DNA of 64,000 bases from MWCR01 sp049325475 (GTDB taxonomy: Bacteria > Patescibacteriota > Patescibacteriia > 2-12-FULL-60-25). How positions within the stretch are numbered: the first letter of the stretch is position 1; every line of letters begins with the position of its first letter. The translations under genes were made by a program, and so were the position numbers. This document shows positions 23,476-30,722 of this stretch, one piece after another. The DNA is taken from positions 558,001 to 622,000 of the forward strand of contig JBMOLN010000007.1 in the NCBI GenBank assembly GCA_049325475.1, read 5' to 3'. The notes beneath the pieces were generated by a model, which saw only the letters and a program-made list of their open reading frames with translations, had not been told where the DNA came from and did no database searches.

Positions 23476-25353
23476 ATGAAAAGTCTAGCAAAAATCAAGC
23501 AAATGCTTGAGCAAAACCCCATATTAATCGGCATCATGTCGCTTTTAGTGATATTTGGCATCTTTGCCGGTGCTTTTGCAACATATCTGGTTTTAACGCC
23601 AGATGGCGATGAAAAGCAGAATTTATTCATTCCCGATGAATCGCAGATCTCCATCCAGGATCAAGAAAATAAACCCGCTGACATCGACGTATCTGATCTT
23701 CTGAATTTATCAGAAAAGCCCGTAACCACAACCGAAGTGACGGAATCCGAGGACAAATGGTCTGTTGATGACACTGTTTATCGATTAACAATCGAATGGC
23801 AAAAAACTCAAGAAGTGGATATCACTAAAGAATTATCAGAGCAATTCAAAACACCTGAGGATATGAACCTTAAACTCGGACAAGGAATCGATTTTGAAAG
23901 GTTTTATAAAAAAGGGACTGTTAAATCCGGAAAATTCGCGGGCTTGAATCTTTATGCACTGCAAACCGATATCGATGGCATGTGTTTTGGCCGCTGCCAG
24001 CATGAAACTTTATTACTCGCGAATAAAAATGGCGGTGAATTGTATCTCATAACTTCAGAAGATGCCGGGCTGGTAAATCCAGATTCTTTCTACGGTTATG
24101 AGATGCCGGTTGAGGTTTATTATTGGCTTAGAAAACATACCGACACAGCTTTAATCAACGTAACTATTTCGAATCTCACAAATTATCCCGATACTCTGCA
24201 GCTGGAAAACGGAGCTTTAGTTCAAAGACTTGAGTACTTTGATCAATCGGCGATGCCGCAATGTGATCCGGATTCTTGTTTGCGCGAAAAACCTATTGCC
24301 AAGACCAAGCAAGGCAATGCACTCTTCGGTTATGAATCGGCTCAAAGTACGGATATGGAAGGCGCATTGTATATTTATAATGAACTGGGCATTCCGTTCG
24401 CATACGGATCATTAATTGGCGGCTCTGAAGCGGATATGAATTCCAATCGCGTCCAATGGAATAATGAATACAAGCAGAGCGATATCAAATATGCACCTTA
24501 TCGTCCTGGAGGTGGCTGTGGATTCCATAACGCCATCGACGTACTCGCACAAAGTGACTTGAACAAAAGCGATCTGGTTATCGCCGGCAAAGCATCTGAT
24601 GGTAAATCCGTTTACGTTCCTAAAGATTCTAAAAACAATCAAGACGTTCTCTATTCTTATGATGGCTGGATGCAATACGATACCGAGGAAAAACCATCCA
24701 TTGACGAATTTTTAAAAGATCATCCAACGCCGGTTTTCTACTGGCAAGATGCTTTGGGCCGCTGGGTGCGTTATGTTGAATTAGCTACACATCCATTGGT
24801 AGAATGCGGTAAACCGGTTATCTACTTATATCCTGAAACAACAACAAACGTCAGCGTTAAGCTTCCCAACTTCATCCAAGTTACGGTCAGCGATCCCGCT
24901 TATCCGCAAACAGGCTGGAATGTCATCGCCAATCCCGACGGCTCGCTTATATATCCCGCCGACGGCAAAACTTACGGCTCGCTTTTCTGGGAAGGAATCG
25001 GCGCCGGCTATGCTCGTCCCCATGAGGGTTGGGTAATCAAAGACGGCGAACAAGAAAACTTCCTCGCCGAGATTTTACCCAAATACGGTCTCAACACCCG
25101 CGAAGCCCAAGAATTTATGGATTTCTGGCTGCCCGAGATGCAGGGAGCAAAATACTACCGCATCAGCTTTTTGACCGATGTTTGGGACAAAGCTGCTCCG
25201 CTTAATGTTACACCCGCTCCCGATACCAACATCCGCATCTTTATGGATTGGCAAAAAATCGACGCCCCGCGTCAAATCTCCCCGCCGGACGTCGTGACGC
25301 CGGAGCGTAAAGGCTTCACTCTCGTCGAATGGGGTGGAGTGCTGTACAAATAA
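23476..25353 (+). CDS. Membrane-anchored surface protein with PVIYLYP-type C-terminal domain
   Basis: 625 residues, no functional name. A membrane anchor (about 18-40) is followed by a long extracytoplasmic region with scattered Cys pairs (CFGRC, CDPDSC), then a C-terminal domain starting at about 445 with CGKPVIYLYPETTTNVSVKL and continuing with PDGSL, YGSLFWEG and GLNTREAQEFMDFW. I recall this last domain as widespread in CPR proteins, without known role. The last twelve residues, FTLVEWGGVLYK, and the adjoining 3' bases are duplicated after the next gene. A terminator follows. Confidence 0.8.
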   Translation: MKSLAKIKQMLEQNPILIGIMSLLVIFGIFAGAFATYLVLTPDGDEKQNLFIPDESQISIQDQENKPADIDVSDLLNLSEKPVTTTEVTESEDKWSVDDTVYRLTIEWQKTQEVDITKELSEQFKTPEDMNLKLGQGIDFERFYKKGTVKSGKFAGLNLYALQTDIDGMCFGRCQHETLLLANKNGGELYLITSEDAGLVNPDSFYGYEMPVEVYYWLRKHTDTALINVTISNLTNYPDTLQLENGALVQRLEYFDQSAMPQCDPDSCLREKPIAKTKQGNALFGYESAQSTDMEGALYIYNELGIPFAYGSLIGGSEADMNSNRVQWNNEYKQSDIKYAPYRPGGGCGFHNAIDVLAQSDLNKSDLVIAGKASDGKSVYVPKDSKNNQDVLYSYDGWMQYDTEEKPSIDEFLKDHPTPVFYWQDALGRWVRYVELATHPLVECGKPVIYLYPETTTNVSVKLPNFIQVTVSDPAYPQTGWNVIANPDGSLIYPADGKTYGSLFWEGIGAGYARPHEGWVIKDGEQENFLAEILPKYGLNTREAQEFMDFWLPEMQGAKYYRISFLTDVWDKAAPLNVTPAPDTNIRIFMDWQKIDAPRQISPPDVVTPERKGFTLVEWGGVLYK

Positions 25354-25370
25354 ACCAAATCACAAATAGC

Positions 25371-25396
25371 AAAGAACGCGTTAATCGCGTTCTTTT
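25371..25396 (+). terminator. Rho-independent terminator
   Basis: AAAGAACGCG-TTAAT-CGCGTTCTTTT. Confidence 0.85.
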
Positions 25397-25414
25397 GTCA
25401 TATTTGGCTACAGA

Positions 25415-25443
25415 TTGAGTTATACGGTCAAATACTATAAAAT
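25415..25443 (+). promoter_or_regulatory. Promoter for the gene at 25456
   Basis: TTGAGT at 25415-25420, 17-bp spacer, TAAAAT at 25438-25443; the leader is about 6 bases. Confidence 0.6.
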
Positions 25444-25455
25444 AACAGCATTATT

Positions 25456-26427
25456 ATGCCAACAAATCAATTATCTCAAGATCGCAGTTCGATCTTCATC
25501 ATCTCAATCCTCGCCGGCACCATGCTCGGCGTTGTGCTTTTAGGATTTATAACCGCACTGTTTGTAACCGAAAAACCGGCTTCCCAATCTTCATTCGCGA
25601 CGCTAAAACAAAGCGATGGAAAACACGGATACGAATTAAAATCAACTTATTTCATCGATCATTACGTAAATTACGGCGGTAAAACAGCCAGAATTCCCGA
25701 TGTATTTTGTAAAGCGGACTACGACTTTGCGGTAGAATGCCCTCCGGCTTTAGCTAACTACCAAGAAATTAATTTGGAAGAGATAAATTTGCCAATCCAG
25801 AACATAACCAGCGCGGCAACTGATTTTAACAAATACATTGCCTACACTGTCACGAGCGATAAAGCGGAATGCGCGCAAAAACTTTTCGTTTACGATCTAA
25901 AAAATAAAACGACCAAAGAATTAGCTTTACCGGAAGAAGTATTTATCTGTGGTGCAATCTCTACGAGAATCGCTTTCATGTCGCCGGGAGGTCGCTTTAT
26001 AAGGCTCGAAGCCACGGGTCCTGCTTCCGCATACGGATCATGGATATATGACTTGGAAAAAGACGAACTGGTTTTATCCGCAAAACATAGCCCCTATCAC
26101 GCTTTCTTGGACACGGGCAATCTAGATGAGCGAGATCGTTACATGGTTTATAAAAGTGGCGGCGAGAATTATGCAATTGTTGCGTTGGGTGATGAATATA
26201 GTATTACCATCTTAATCAGAGATAATTTCACAGGTAATTCACAAGAATTAAAAGGTATATTAACTCACAAAGACTACAATAACTGTTATTCAGAATCTCC
26301 CTATTTCAGATTAGATGAAAAAAATGGAACGTTGATAATTTCTTCAAGCCAATGTTTAGGAGCAGAAGATATAATTATAAACAATATAGACCAAATATTT
26401 GAACAGTTGGGACAGTTAAAATCTTAG
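25456..26427 (+). CDS. Membrane-anchored hypothetical protein
   Basis: 323 residues. One N-terminal membrane segment (about 13-36; SILAGTMLGVVLLGFITALF) precedes an extracytoplasmic part rich in beta-strand-like segments (FVYDLKNKTTKEL, SWIYDLEKDELVLS), suggestive of a propeller or repeat fold but not assigned. The TAG stop is followed in the same frame by codons for S-F-T-L-V-E-W-G-G-V-L-Y-K and TAA, identical to the end of the preceding gene. The present gene therefore seems to have been placed over, or recombined into, a second copy of that neighbour. Confidence 0.7.
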   Translation: MPTNQLSQDRSSIFIISILAGTMLGVVLLGFITALFVTEKPASQSSFATLKQSDGKHGYELKSTYFIDHYVNYGGKTARIPDVFCKADYDFAVECPPALANYQEINLEEINLPIQNITSAATDFNKYIAYTVTSDKAECAQKLFVYDLKNKTTKELALPEEVFICGAISTRIAFMSPGGRFIRLEATGPASAYGSWIYDLEKDELVLSAKHSPYHAFLDTGNLDERDRYMVYKSGGENYAIVALGDEYSITILIRDNFTGNSQELKGILTHKDYNNCYSESPYFRLDEKNGTLIISSSQCLGAEDIIINNIDQIFEQLGQLKS

Positions 26428-26428
26428 A

Positions 26429-26475
26429 GCTTCACTCTCGTTGAATGGGGTGGAGTGCTGTACAAATAAACCAAA
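26429..26475 (+). pseudogene. Duplicated 3' tail of the 23476 gene
   Basis: 47 bp matching 25313-25359 at all but about one position, including the codons for FTLVEWGGVLYK and the TAA. It sits in frame behind the TAG of the gene at 25456 and is probably a remnant of a tandem duplication. Confidence 0.85.
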
Positions 26476-26498
26476 AAGGCGCCAAAAGCGTCTTTTTT
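26473..26498 (+). terminator. Rho-independent terminator
   Basis: AAAAAGGCGC-CAAAA-GCGTCTTTTTT. Confidence 0.85.
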
Positions 26499-26511
26499 GA
26501 TGTCAGTAATC

Positions 26512-26540
26512 TGGACAAATTTTGCTAATCTTGCTATGTT
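26512..26540 (+). promoter_or_regulatory. Promoter of the cysteine-module operon
   Basis: TGGACA at 26512-26517, 17-bp spacer ending TTGC, TATGTT at 26535-26540. The leader of about 65 bases ends in GGGAGGAG before the ATG at 26611. Confidence 0.75.
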
Positions 26541-26610
26541 TTTAGGCGTGGCCGCCAAGGCCAATCTTGATCTTTGCATAAAAAAATAGGACAAAAAGAG
26601 GGAGGAGCGA

Positions 26611-26862
26611 ATGCCTTACAAGTTTACCATCCGAGATTTGGACAGCAAGGCGTACTGTGCGCATTGCGGTAAAATTGTGAGTATGGACCAGTTCTGCATG
26701 CGCTGCAAGCAATGCCAAGAACATTGTGACTGCGACAGGCCATCGCTTGTGCAATGCCGCGGGTGTGAAAAGCAGCAGCTCGCCAGTGAAATCTGTCCAT
26801 GTTGCGGCAGGTGCAAAGCCTGCCAAGTGCATGATAGTCAATTCCCAGCCGCAGCATGGTGA
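26611..26862 (+). CDS. Cysteine-module protein 1 (two modules)
   Basis: 83 residues with two copies of a module of approximate form C-x2-C-x8-C-x2-C-x2-C-x3-C-x-C. Module 1 reads CAHCGKIVSMDQFCMRC then KQCQEHCDC; module 2 is CRGCEKQQLASEICPCC then GRCKAC. Such paired CxxC knuckles usually bind zinc. There is no signal peptide, so it is cytoplasmic. First of four overlapping genes with the same module; it has the only strong ribosome-binding site (GGGAGGAG, three bases before the ATG). I know no family that matches exactly; a nucleic-acid or protein-binding role is a guess. Confidence 0.8.
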   Translation: MPYKFTIRDLDSKAYCAHCGKIVSMDQFCMRCKQCQEHCDCDRPSLVQCRGCEKQQLASEICPCCGRCKACQVHDSQFPAAAW

Positions 26863-27230
26863 TTGCCGTGAGTGATTCAGATCCTGGCTTGGTTTACTGT
26901 GCAGATGATTTTGAAGATAACGAGGAGCTCATCTGCCATGCATGCAAGGAACCGGTAGATAACACAGACTACTGCTTCACCTGCGAATCTTGCTTGATTT
27001 GCTGCAAATGCCCGCCTGATATGTCAGAAAGAATTTGCCGTAACTGCAATACCCGGGTCGCGGCAGAATCAATCTGCAATATTTGCGGTGGGTGCACAAC
27101 CTGTATTTGCCATCATGATTTGCAAGGCATTGCCGAAACTACCATCTGCGAAGGATGTGAAAATCAGGTCGACACTTCGGACATATGCGAACACTGCGGT
27201 AGGTGTAATTATGGCTGCTGCACCTGCTAA
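26856..27230 (+). CDS. Cysteine-module protein 2 (three modules)
   Basis: 124 residues with three modules: CHACKEPVDNTDYCFTC with ESCLICCKC, CRNCNTRVAAESICNIC with GGCTTCIC, and CEGCENQVDTSDICEHC with GRCNYGCCTC at the very C-terminus. An acidic N-terminus precedes them. The ATG at 26856 overlaps the upstream stop (ATGGTGA), so translation is probably coupled; no separate SD is visible. The modules differ enough in sequence to show old duplication, while the cysteine spacing is kept. Function unknown. Confidence 0.8.
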   Translation: MVIAVSDSDPGLVYCADDFEDNEELICHACKEPVDNTDYCFTCESCLICCKCPPDMSERICRNCNTRVAAESICNICGGCTTCICHHDLQGIAETTICEGCENQVDTSDICEHCGRCNYGCCTC

Positions 27231-27534
27231 CAAAGTATTAAGAAGATTAAAAATTCACAAATCAGAGCCATCAATTTCGTACATTTGCGAAAGATGCAGA
27301 AATCCTTTTCCTAAAGACGATCTCTGTCAAATCTGTAAAAAGTGCGCCTATTGTTGTAACTGTGGCTGGATGATCTTGCAGGGTAAAAAAGCGGCGCACG
27401 CAAATGTCGCCTGCCCCGGTTGCCAAGAACAATACGTTGACCCAATATTTTGCATCAAGTGCGGGCGATGCGTAAAATGCTGCTGGGCGTTAAACTGCGA
27501 ATTGCGCCCTAAGGACAAAGCCGATGGCCGCTGA
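27211..27534 (+). CDS. Cysteine-module protein 3 (two modules)
   Basis: 107 residues, starting at the ATG at 27211 inside the end of the previous gene (20-bp overlap). The longer frame from 27088 would be read out of frame through that gene and is rejected. A basic N-terminus (NKVLRRLKIHK) is followed by two modules: CERCRNPFPKDDLCQIC with KKCAYCCNC, and CPGCQEQYVDPIFCIKC with GRCVKCC. The basic leader distinguishes it from its neighbours and could contact nucleic acid. Same operon, same unknown role. Confidence 0.78.
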   Translation: MAAAPANKVLRRLKIHKSEPSISYICERCRNPFPKDDLCQICKKCAYCCNCGWMILQGKKAAHANVACPGCQEQYVDPIFCIKCGRCVKCCWALNCELRPKDKADGR

Positions 27535-27790
27535 AAGAGCCTATCAATGCCGCGAGATTCGTTGCGGCAAAAGAATCATTGAAACGGATTTTTGCATGAT
27601 TTGTGAACGATGCCCGGATCACTGTACCTGCTCCTGGCAAAAAGTCGTTGAAGAAGATGAAGAAGATGATTTGCTGGAGCTTGACGTGGATTTTTGCAAG
27701 TCTTGCAATCAAGGTTTCGAAATCTTCGAACTCTGCGAGATTTGCCGCAAATGTCCTAACTGCTGTAAGCACAAAACTCAACCTCGATGA
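27524..27790 (+). CDS. Cysteine-module protein 4 (two modules)
   Basis: 88 residues, overlapping the previous gene by 11 bp. Its first module deviates slightly (C-R-E-I-R-C instead of CxxC, then CMICERCPDHCTC), followed by an acidic spacer (EEDEEDDLLELD) and a second module CKSCNQGFEIFELCEIC with RKCPNCC. The TGA stop lies in the loop of the operon terminator. With the preceding three genes it forms one transcript encoding nine modules. Confidence 0.78.
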   Translation: MAAERAYQCREIRCGKRIIETDFCMICERCPDHCTCSWQKVVEEDEEDDLLELDVDFCKSCNQGFEIFELCEICRKCPNCCKHKTQPR

Positions 27791-27803
27791 CTTCGGGGTT
27801 TTT
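27780..27803 (+). terminator. Rho-independent terminator of the cysteine-module operon
   Basis: AACCTCGA-TGAC-TTCGGGGTT followed by TTT. Confidence 0.75.
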
Positions 27804-27817
27804 AATTGATTTACATC

Positions 27818-27897
27818 ACGTTAACCCGTTGTCCGGTTAGCCGGTTAACAGGACTTAACTTGTTATAAACAGAGATACTGGAATACTGGTAAACGTC
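27818..27897. repeat. Dispersed repeat, family R, copy 3
   Basis: Runs from acgttaacccgttgtccgg to tactggtaaacgtc. In reverse complement it resembles copy 2 (acgtttaccagtattccagt). Confidence 0.55.
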
Positions 27898-27946
27898 TAA
27901 GTCCATTCTTTCATTCTTTCATTCTATCATTTATAATTGAATTCGT

Positions 27947-29152
27947 ATGACAGTCTTTACGGTCAGTGATTTTATTGCTCATATAAACGACATTCTCTCG
28001 CGCAGCTGGAATACTGAAGAACTCTGCGTAGAGGGCGAAGTTACTGATTTTAAAATCAGCCAGGGTCAATGGGTAAATTTCAGTATCAAAGACGACAAAG
28101 GTTTGATATCCATCTTTATGACGGTTTGGAATCTTCGCGTTCCGCTTCAAGACGGTATGAAGGTTCAAGTCTATGGTATGCCGCGTATCTATCCGAAATT
28201 CGGTAAATTCTCCATTTCTGCGGAACGTGTTGAGCTGGTAGGGGAGGGAGCATTAAAAAAAGCCCTAGCAGCATTACAAGCCAAGCTCGAAAAAGAGGGT
28301 CTTTTTGATGAATCACGTAAACGTATTTTGCCCGATTTTCCATCCAAAATAGCATTGATCGCCTCCCGCGAAAGCGCGGCTTACGGCGATTTTATTCGTA
28401 TTATTAACGAACGTTGGGCCGGATTGGACATCGATCTCTATCATGTAAAAGTGCAGGGCGCGGGTTCGGCTGAAGAACTCGTCCGGGCAATCCGGTCTGC
28501 GAATGCAAATTGCAAAGACTATGACGCTCTGGTCATGACACGCGGCGGAGGTTCGCTTGAAGAGCTCATGTCATTCAACGATGAGCAGGTTGTACGCGCA
28601 ATTCATGCCTCTAAAATCCCAACCTTAGTCGGCATTGGCCATGAACGCGATATTTCGCTTGCAGAACTGGCGGCCGATGTGCGCGGATCAACTCCAACAG
28701 ATTGCGCGCGCCGCTTGGTGCCCGATAGGGCGGAGGTTTTGCGCGATCTCGCTTATCGTGCGGATTTAATCGAGCGCGCGCTCAAAGATCGCATCGCCGC
28801 GCAAAATGATCTGTTGATCCGCGCCATGCGGAGTCCCTCCGCATGGCTCGCACGCCAAAAACAAAGTTTGGAGCATCAAACTTCACTAGTGAATGCAAAT
28901 GTGAAACAATGGATTTCGGCGCTCCTTGTAAGACACCGTTCGCAAATGCGTCTCCTTGCGTCGCTAGATCCCAAAGGCGTTTTGGCCCGCGGGTATTCCA
29001 TGCTGTGCGACGCAAGGGGGCGCGCGATCACATCGGCCGCAGCTCTCCAAGTCGGCACAACCGTCACAGCCAAGCTCCGCGACGGCGAGTCTGATCTTTC
29101 TGTAAAAACCATCCGCACCCACAGCCAGGCCAAACAGCAAAAGCTGTTGTAG
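27947..29152 (+). CDS. xseA: Exodeoxyribonuclease VII large subunit
   Basis: Catalytic subunit of the single-strand-specific exonuclease that makes acid-soluble oligonucleotides in recombination and repair. 401 residues: N-terminal OB fold (VEGEVTDFKISQGQWVNFSI), then the catalytic domain with TRGGGSLEELMSFND, PTLVGIGHERDISLAELAAD and ADVRGSTPTDCAR, and a coiled-coil C-terminus with ARGYSM. No SD precedes the ATG, only an A/T-rich stretch with cattcttt repeats. xseB follows 70 bp downstream across a palindromic tandem repeat. Confidence 0.95.
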   Translation: MTVFTVSDFIAHINDILSRSWNTEELCVEGEVTDFKISQGQWVNFSIKDDKGLISIFMTVWNLRVPLQDGMKVQVYGMPRIYPKFGKFSISAERVELVGEGALKKALAALQAKLEKEGLFDESRKRILPDFPSKIALIASRESAAYGDFIRIINERWAGLDIDLYHVKVQGAGSAEELVRAIRSANANCKDYDALVMTRGGGSLEELMSFNDEQVVRAIHASKIPTLVGIGHERDISLAELAADVRGSTPTDCARRLVPDRAEVLRDLAYRADLIERALKDRIAAQNDLLIRAMRSPSAWLARQKQSLEHQTSLVNANVKQWISALLVRHRSQMRLLASLDPKGVLARGYSMLCDARGRAITSAAALQVGTTVTAKLRDGESDLSVKTIRTHSQAKQQKLL

Positions 29153-29209
29153 GGACAGGTCGCGACCTGTCCGTACAGCGACCTGTCCGTACAGCGACCT
29201 GTCCGTAAA
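29153..29209. repeat. Perfect 20-bp palindrome running into a 16-bp tandem repeat
   Basis: ggacaggtcgcgacctgtcc at 29153-29172 is its own reverse complement. It merges into three 16-bp units of gcgacctgtccgtaca (29162, 29178, 29194). It lies between xseA and xseB and covers all but 14 bases of that gap. Confidence 0.9.
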
Positions 29210-29222
29210 AGTGCAAAAGAGT

Positions 29223-29429
29223 ATGCCTAAAAAATCCAATTTTGATGTAAGCAAAGCTTTCAAGGAACTCGAACAAATTACCGAGTGGTTTGAAGGTGAG
29301 AACGCCGATCTTGATGAAGGTTTAAAAAAATACGAACGCGCCATGGAACTGGCCGAAGCTTTGCGCAAACAACTTGAATCCGCAGAAAACAGAATCACGG
29401 AAATCCAAAAGAAACACGAAATTAACTAA
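29223..29429 (+). CDS. xseB: Exodeoxyribonuclease VII small subunit
   Basis: 68 residues, the usual size for XseB, which wraps the large subunit as helical hairpins. The family signature is clear: SFEEALKELEQIV-like region SKAFKELEQITEWFEGENADLD followed by GLKKYERAMELAEALRKQLE. I took the ATG at 29223 instead of the GTG at 29211 on length. Cotranscription with xseA is likely despite the intervening repeat. Confidence 0.9.
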   Translation: MPKKSNFDVSKAFKELEQITEWFEGENADLDEGLKKYERAMELAEALRKQLESAENRITEIQKKHEIN

Positions 29430-29431
29430 TT

Positions 29432-29486
29432 GTCTGAACCTTGATTTCCGCTCAGATTTACGCTCAAATTAACTTGATTTCTTTTA
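29432..29486. mobile_element. Element A, truncated copy 3
   Basis: gtctgaaccttgattt followed by ctcagatttacgctcaaatt and cttgattt matches the 21371 end of copy 2. The other terminus is missing. Confidence 0.65.
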
Positions 29487-29532
29487 GTCGCCTCCGGCAT
29501 TTATCTAATAATATCCCGTAGGGATTCAATCA

Positions 29533-29574
29533 TTGGTAATTCGTAATTGTTAATTCGTAATTAAAATAAGTATG
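29533..29574. repeat. Heptamer tract ending in a start codon
   Basis: Six in-phase units: ttggtaa, ttcgtaa, ttgttaa, ttcgtaa, ttaaaat, aagtatg. The last one holds the ATG of the next gene. Confidence 0.75.
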
Positions 29575-29922
29575 TTAATCTACCGTTGGGTCATCAGCAC
29601 CCTGGCCTTGCTCTTCGTTGCCTACGTCGTTCCCGGCGTTTCCGTCGAATCCTTTTGGACGGCGCTTTTAACCGCGCTTGTACTGGGTTTGATCAATGCC
29701 ATAATCCGCCCACTCGTCATCCTGCTCACCCTGCCGATCAACATCGTGACTTTGGGGTTATTCACTCTGATTATCAATACCGGAATGTTTTGGCTCGCAG
29801 CTTATCTCGTCCCCGGCTTTTCTGTCGACGGTTTCTGGCCCGCTTTTGCCGGCGCTTTGGTCTTTTGGGCTGTCGGCTGGTTTGGCAACGCCATAATCCA
29901 TAATAAAAAAGAGAAAAAATGA
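29572..29922 (+). CDS. YvlD-like membrane protein (phage holin family 4 superfamily)
   Basis: 116 residues with four hydrophobic segments and the pattern of the YvlD/phage-holin-4 family: LGLINAIIRPLVILLTLPINIVTLGLF-type core (visible as NAIIRPLVILLTLPIN), repeated VPGxSVxxFW in both halves, and a basic C-terminus. A conserved small membrane protein of unknown function, not a phage gene in this context. It overlaps pyrH by 4 bp (ATGA). Confidence 0.88.
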   Translation: MLIYRWVISTLALLFVAYVVPGVSVESFWTALLTALVLGLINAIIRPLVILLTLPINIVTLGLFTLIINTGMFWLAAYLVPGFSVDGFWPAFAGALVFWAVGWFGNAIIHNKKEKK

Positions 29923-30608
29923 AAAAGTCTCCCATTGTCATATCATTGGGCGGATCCATAGTGGTTCCGAAAAGCGGTATTGATGCCGCTTTTTTAAAAC
30001 GCTTTGCTGCCCTGATCCGCTCGCGCATAAAACTTGACGACAGGTTTATCCTGGTCGTCGGCGGCGGCAACACGGCCCGTGTCTATCAGCAAGCCGCGCG
30101 CGCTGTCACCAATCTCGCAGACGAAGACATTGATTGGCTCGGCATCCACTCAACCCGGCTAAATGCCCATCTTCTGCGCACCATCTTCCGCGCCGAAGCA
30201 CAACACGTCGTGGTCAAGGACCCAACCAGAGCACATACCTGGAATCGCCCGCTCCTAATCGCCGCCGGCTGGAAGCCCGGCTGGAGCACGGATTATGTGG
30301 CTGTCCGTCTCGCCAAAAAGTACAAAGCCAAGTGCGTCATAAACCTTTCCAACATCGCTCAAGCCTACGATAAAGATCCGGCCAAATGCAAAGACGCCAA
30401 GCCAATCGTCAAGATCGACTGGAAGTCATTCCGCAAAATCGTAGGCAATAAATGGATACCGGGCATGAATGCGCCGTTTGACCCCATCGCCTCGCGCTTT
30501 GCCGCTCATAACAAATTCCGCGTCATTATCGCGGACGGAAAAAACCTCACCAATTTAAAAAAGATCCTCAAAGGTGAGAAATATTTTGGAACAACCATAA
30601 TCAATTAA
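29919..30608 (+). CDS. pyrH: UMP kinase, archaeal-type amino-acid-kinase fold
   Basis: Phosphorylates UMP to UDP in pyrimidine synthesis. 229 residues with PIVISLGGSIVVP (phosphate loop), VVGGGNTARVYQQAA, LGIHSTRLNAHLL (nucleotide contact) and GWSTDYVAVRLAKKY. The GIxxTRxNA motif is that of the archaeal-type UMP kinase branch rather than of E. coli PyrH. CPR genomes often carry this type. It overlaps the YvlD-like gene by four bases, so coupling is likely. Confidence 0.88.
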   Translation: MKKSPIVISLGGSIVVPKSGIDAAFLKRFAALIRSRIKLDDRFILVVGGGNTARVYQQAARAVTNLADEDIDWLGIHSTRLNAHLLRTIFRAEAQHVVVKDPTRAHTWNRPLLIAAGWKPGWSTDYVAVRLAKKYKAKCVINLSNIAQAYDKDPAKCKDAKPIVKIDWKSFRKIVGNKWIPGMNAPFDPIASRFAAHNKFRVIIADGKNLTNLKKILKGEKYFGTTIIN

Positions 30609-30722
30609 CAAATAATAAAGCTACAAATAACAAAGCGAGAGGATTTTATTAATTAACAAATAATGAATAATAAAGCGAAAGGAGGGATTGATCTTTATTA
30701 TTTATTATTTGTTATTTGTGAT
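30609..30722. repeat. Heptamer foldback (aacaaat / tttatta units)
   Basis: acaaata/ataaagc words on the left are inverted by tttatta, tttatta, tttgtta, tttgtga on the right. The right arm supplies the TAA stop of the convergent methyltransferase gene. Confidence 0.7.

Noticed and set aside
27903..27932. Heptamer tract before xseA
   Set aside because: The cattcttt repeat has a period of 8, not 7, so it is not counted among the heptamer tracts.
29572..29922. Phage holin
   Set aside because: The family name contains 'phage holin', but the gene overlaps pyrH and belongs to the YvlD-like chromosomal group.
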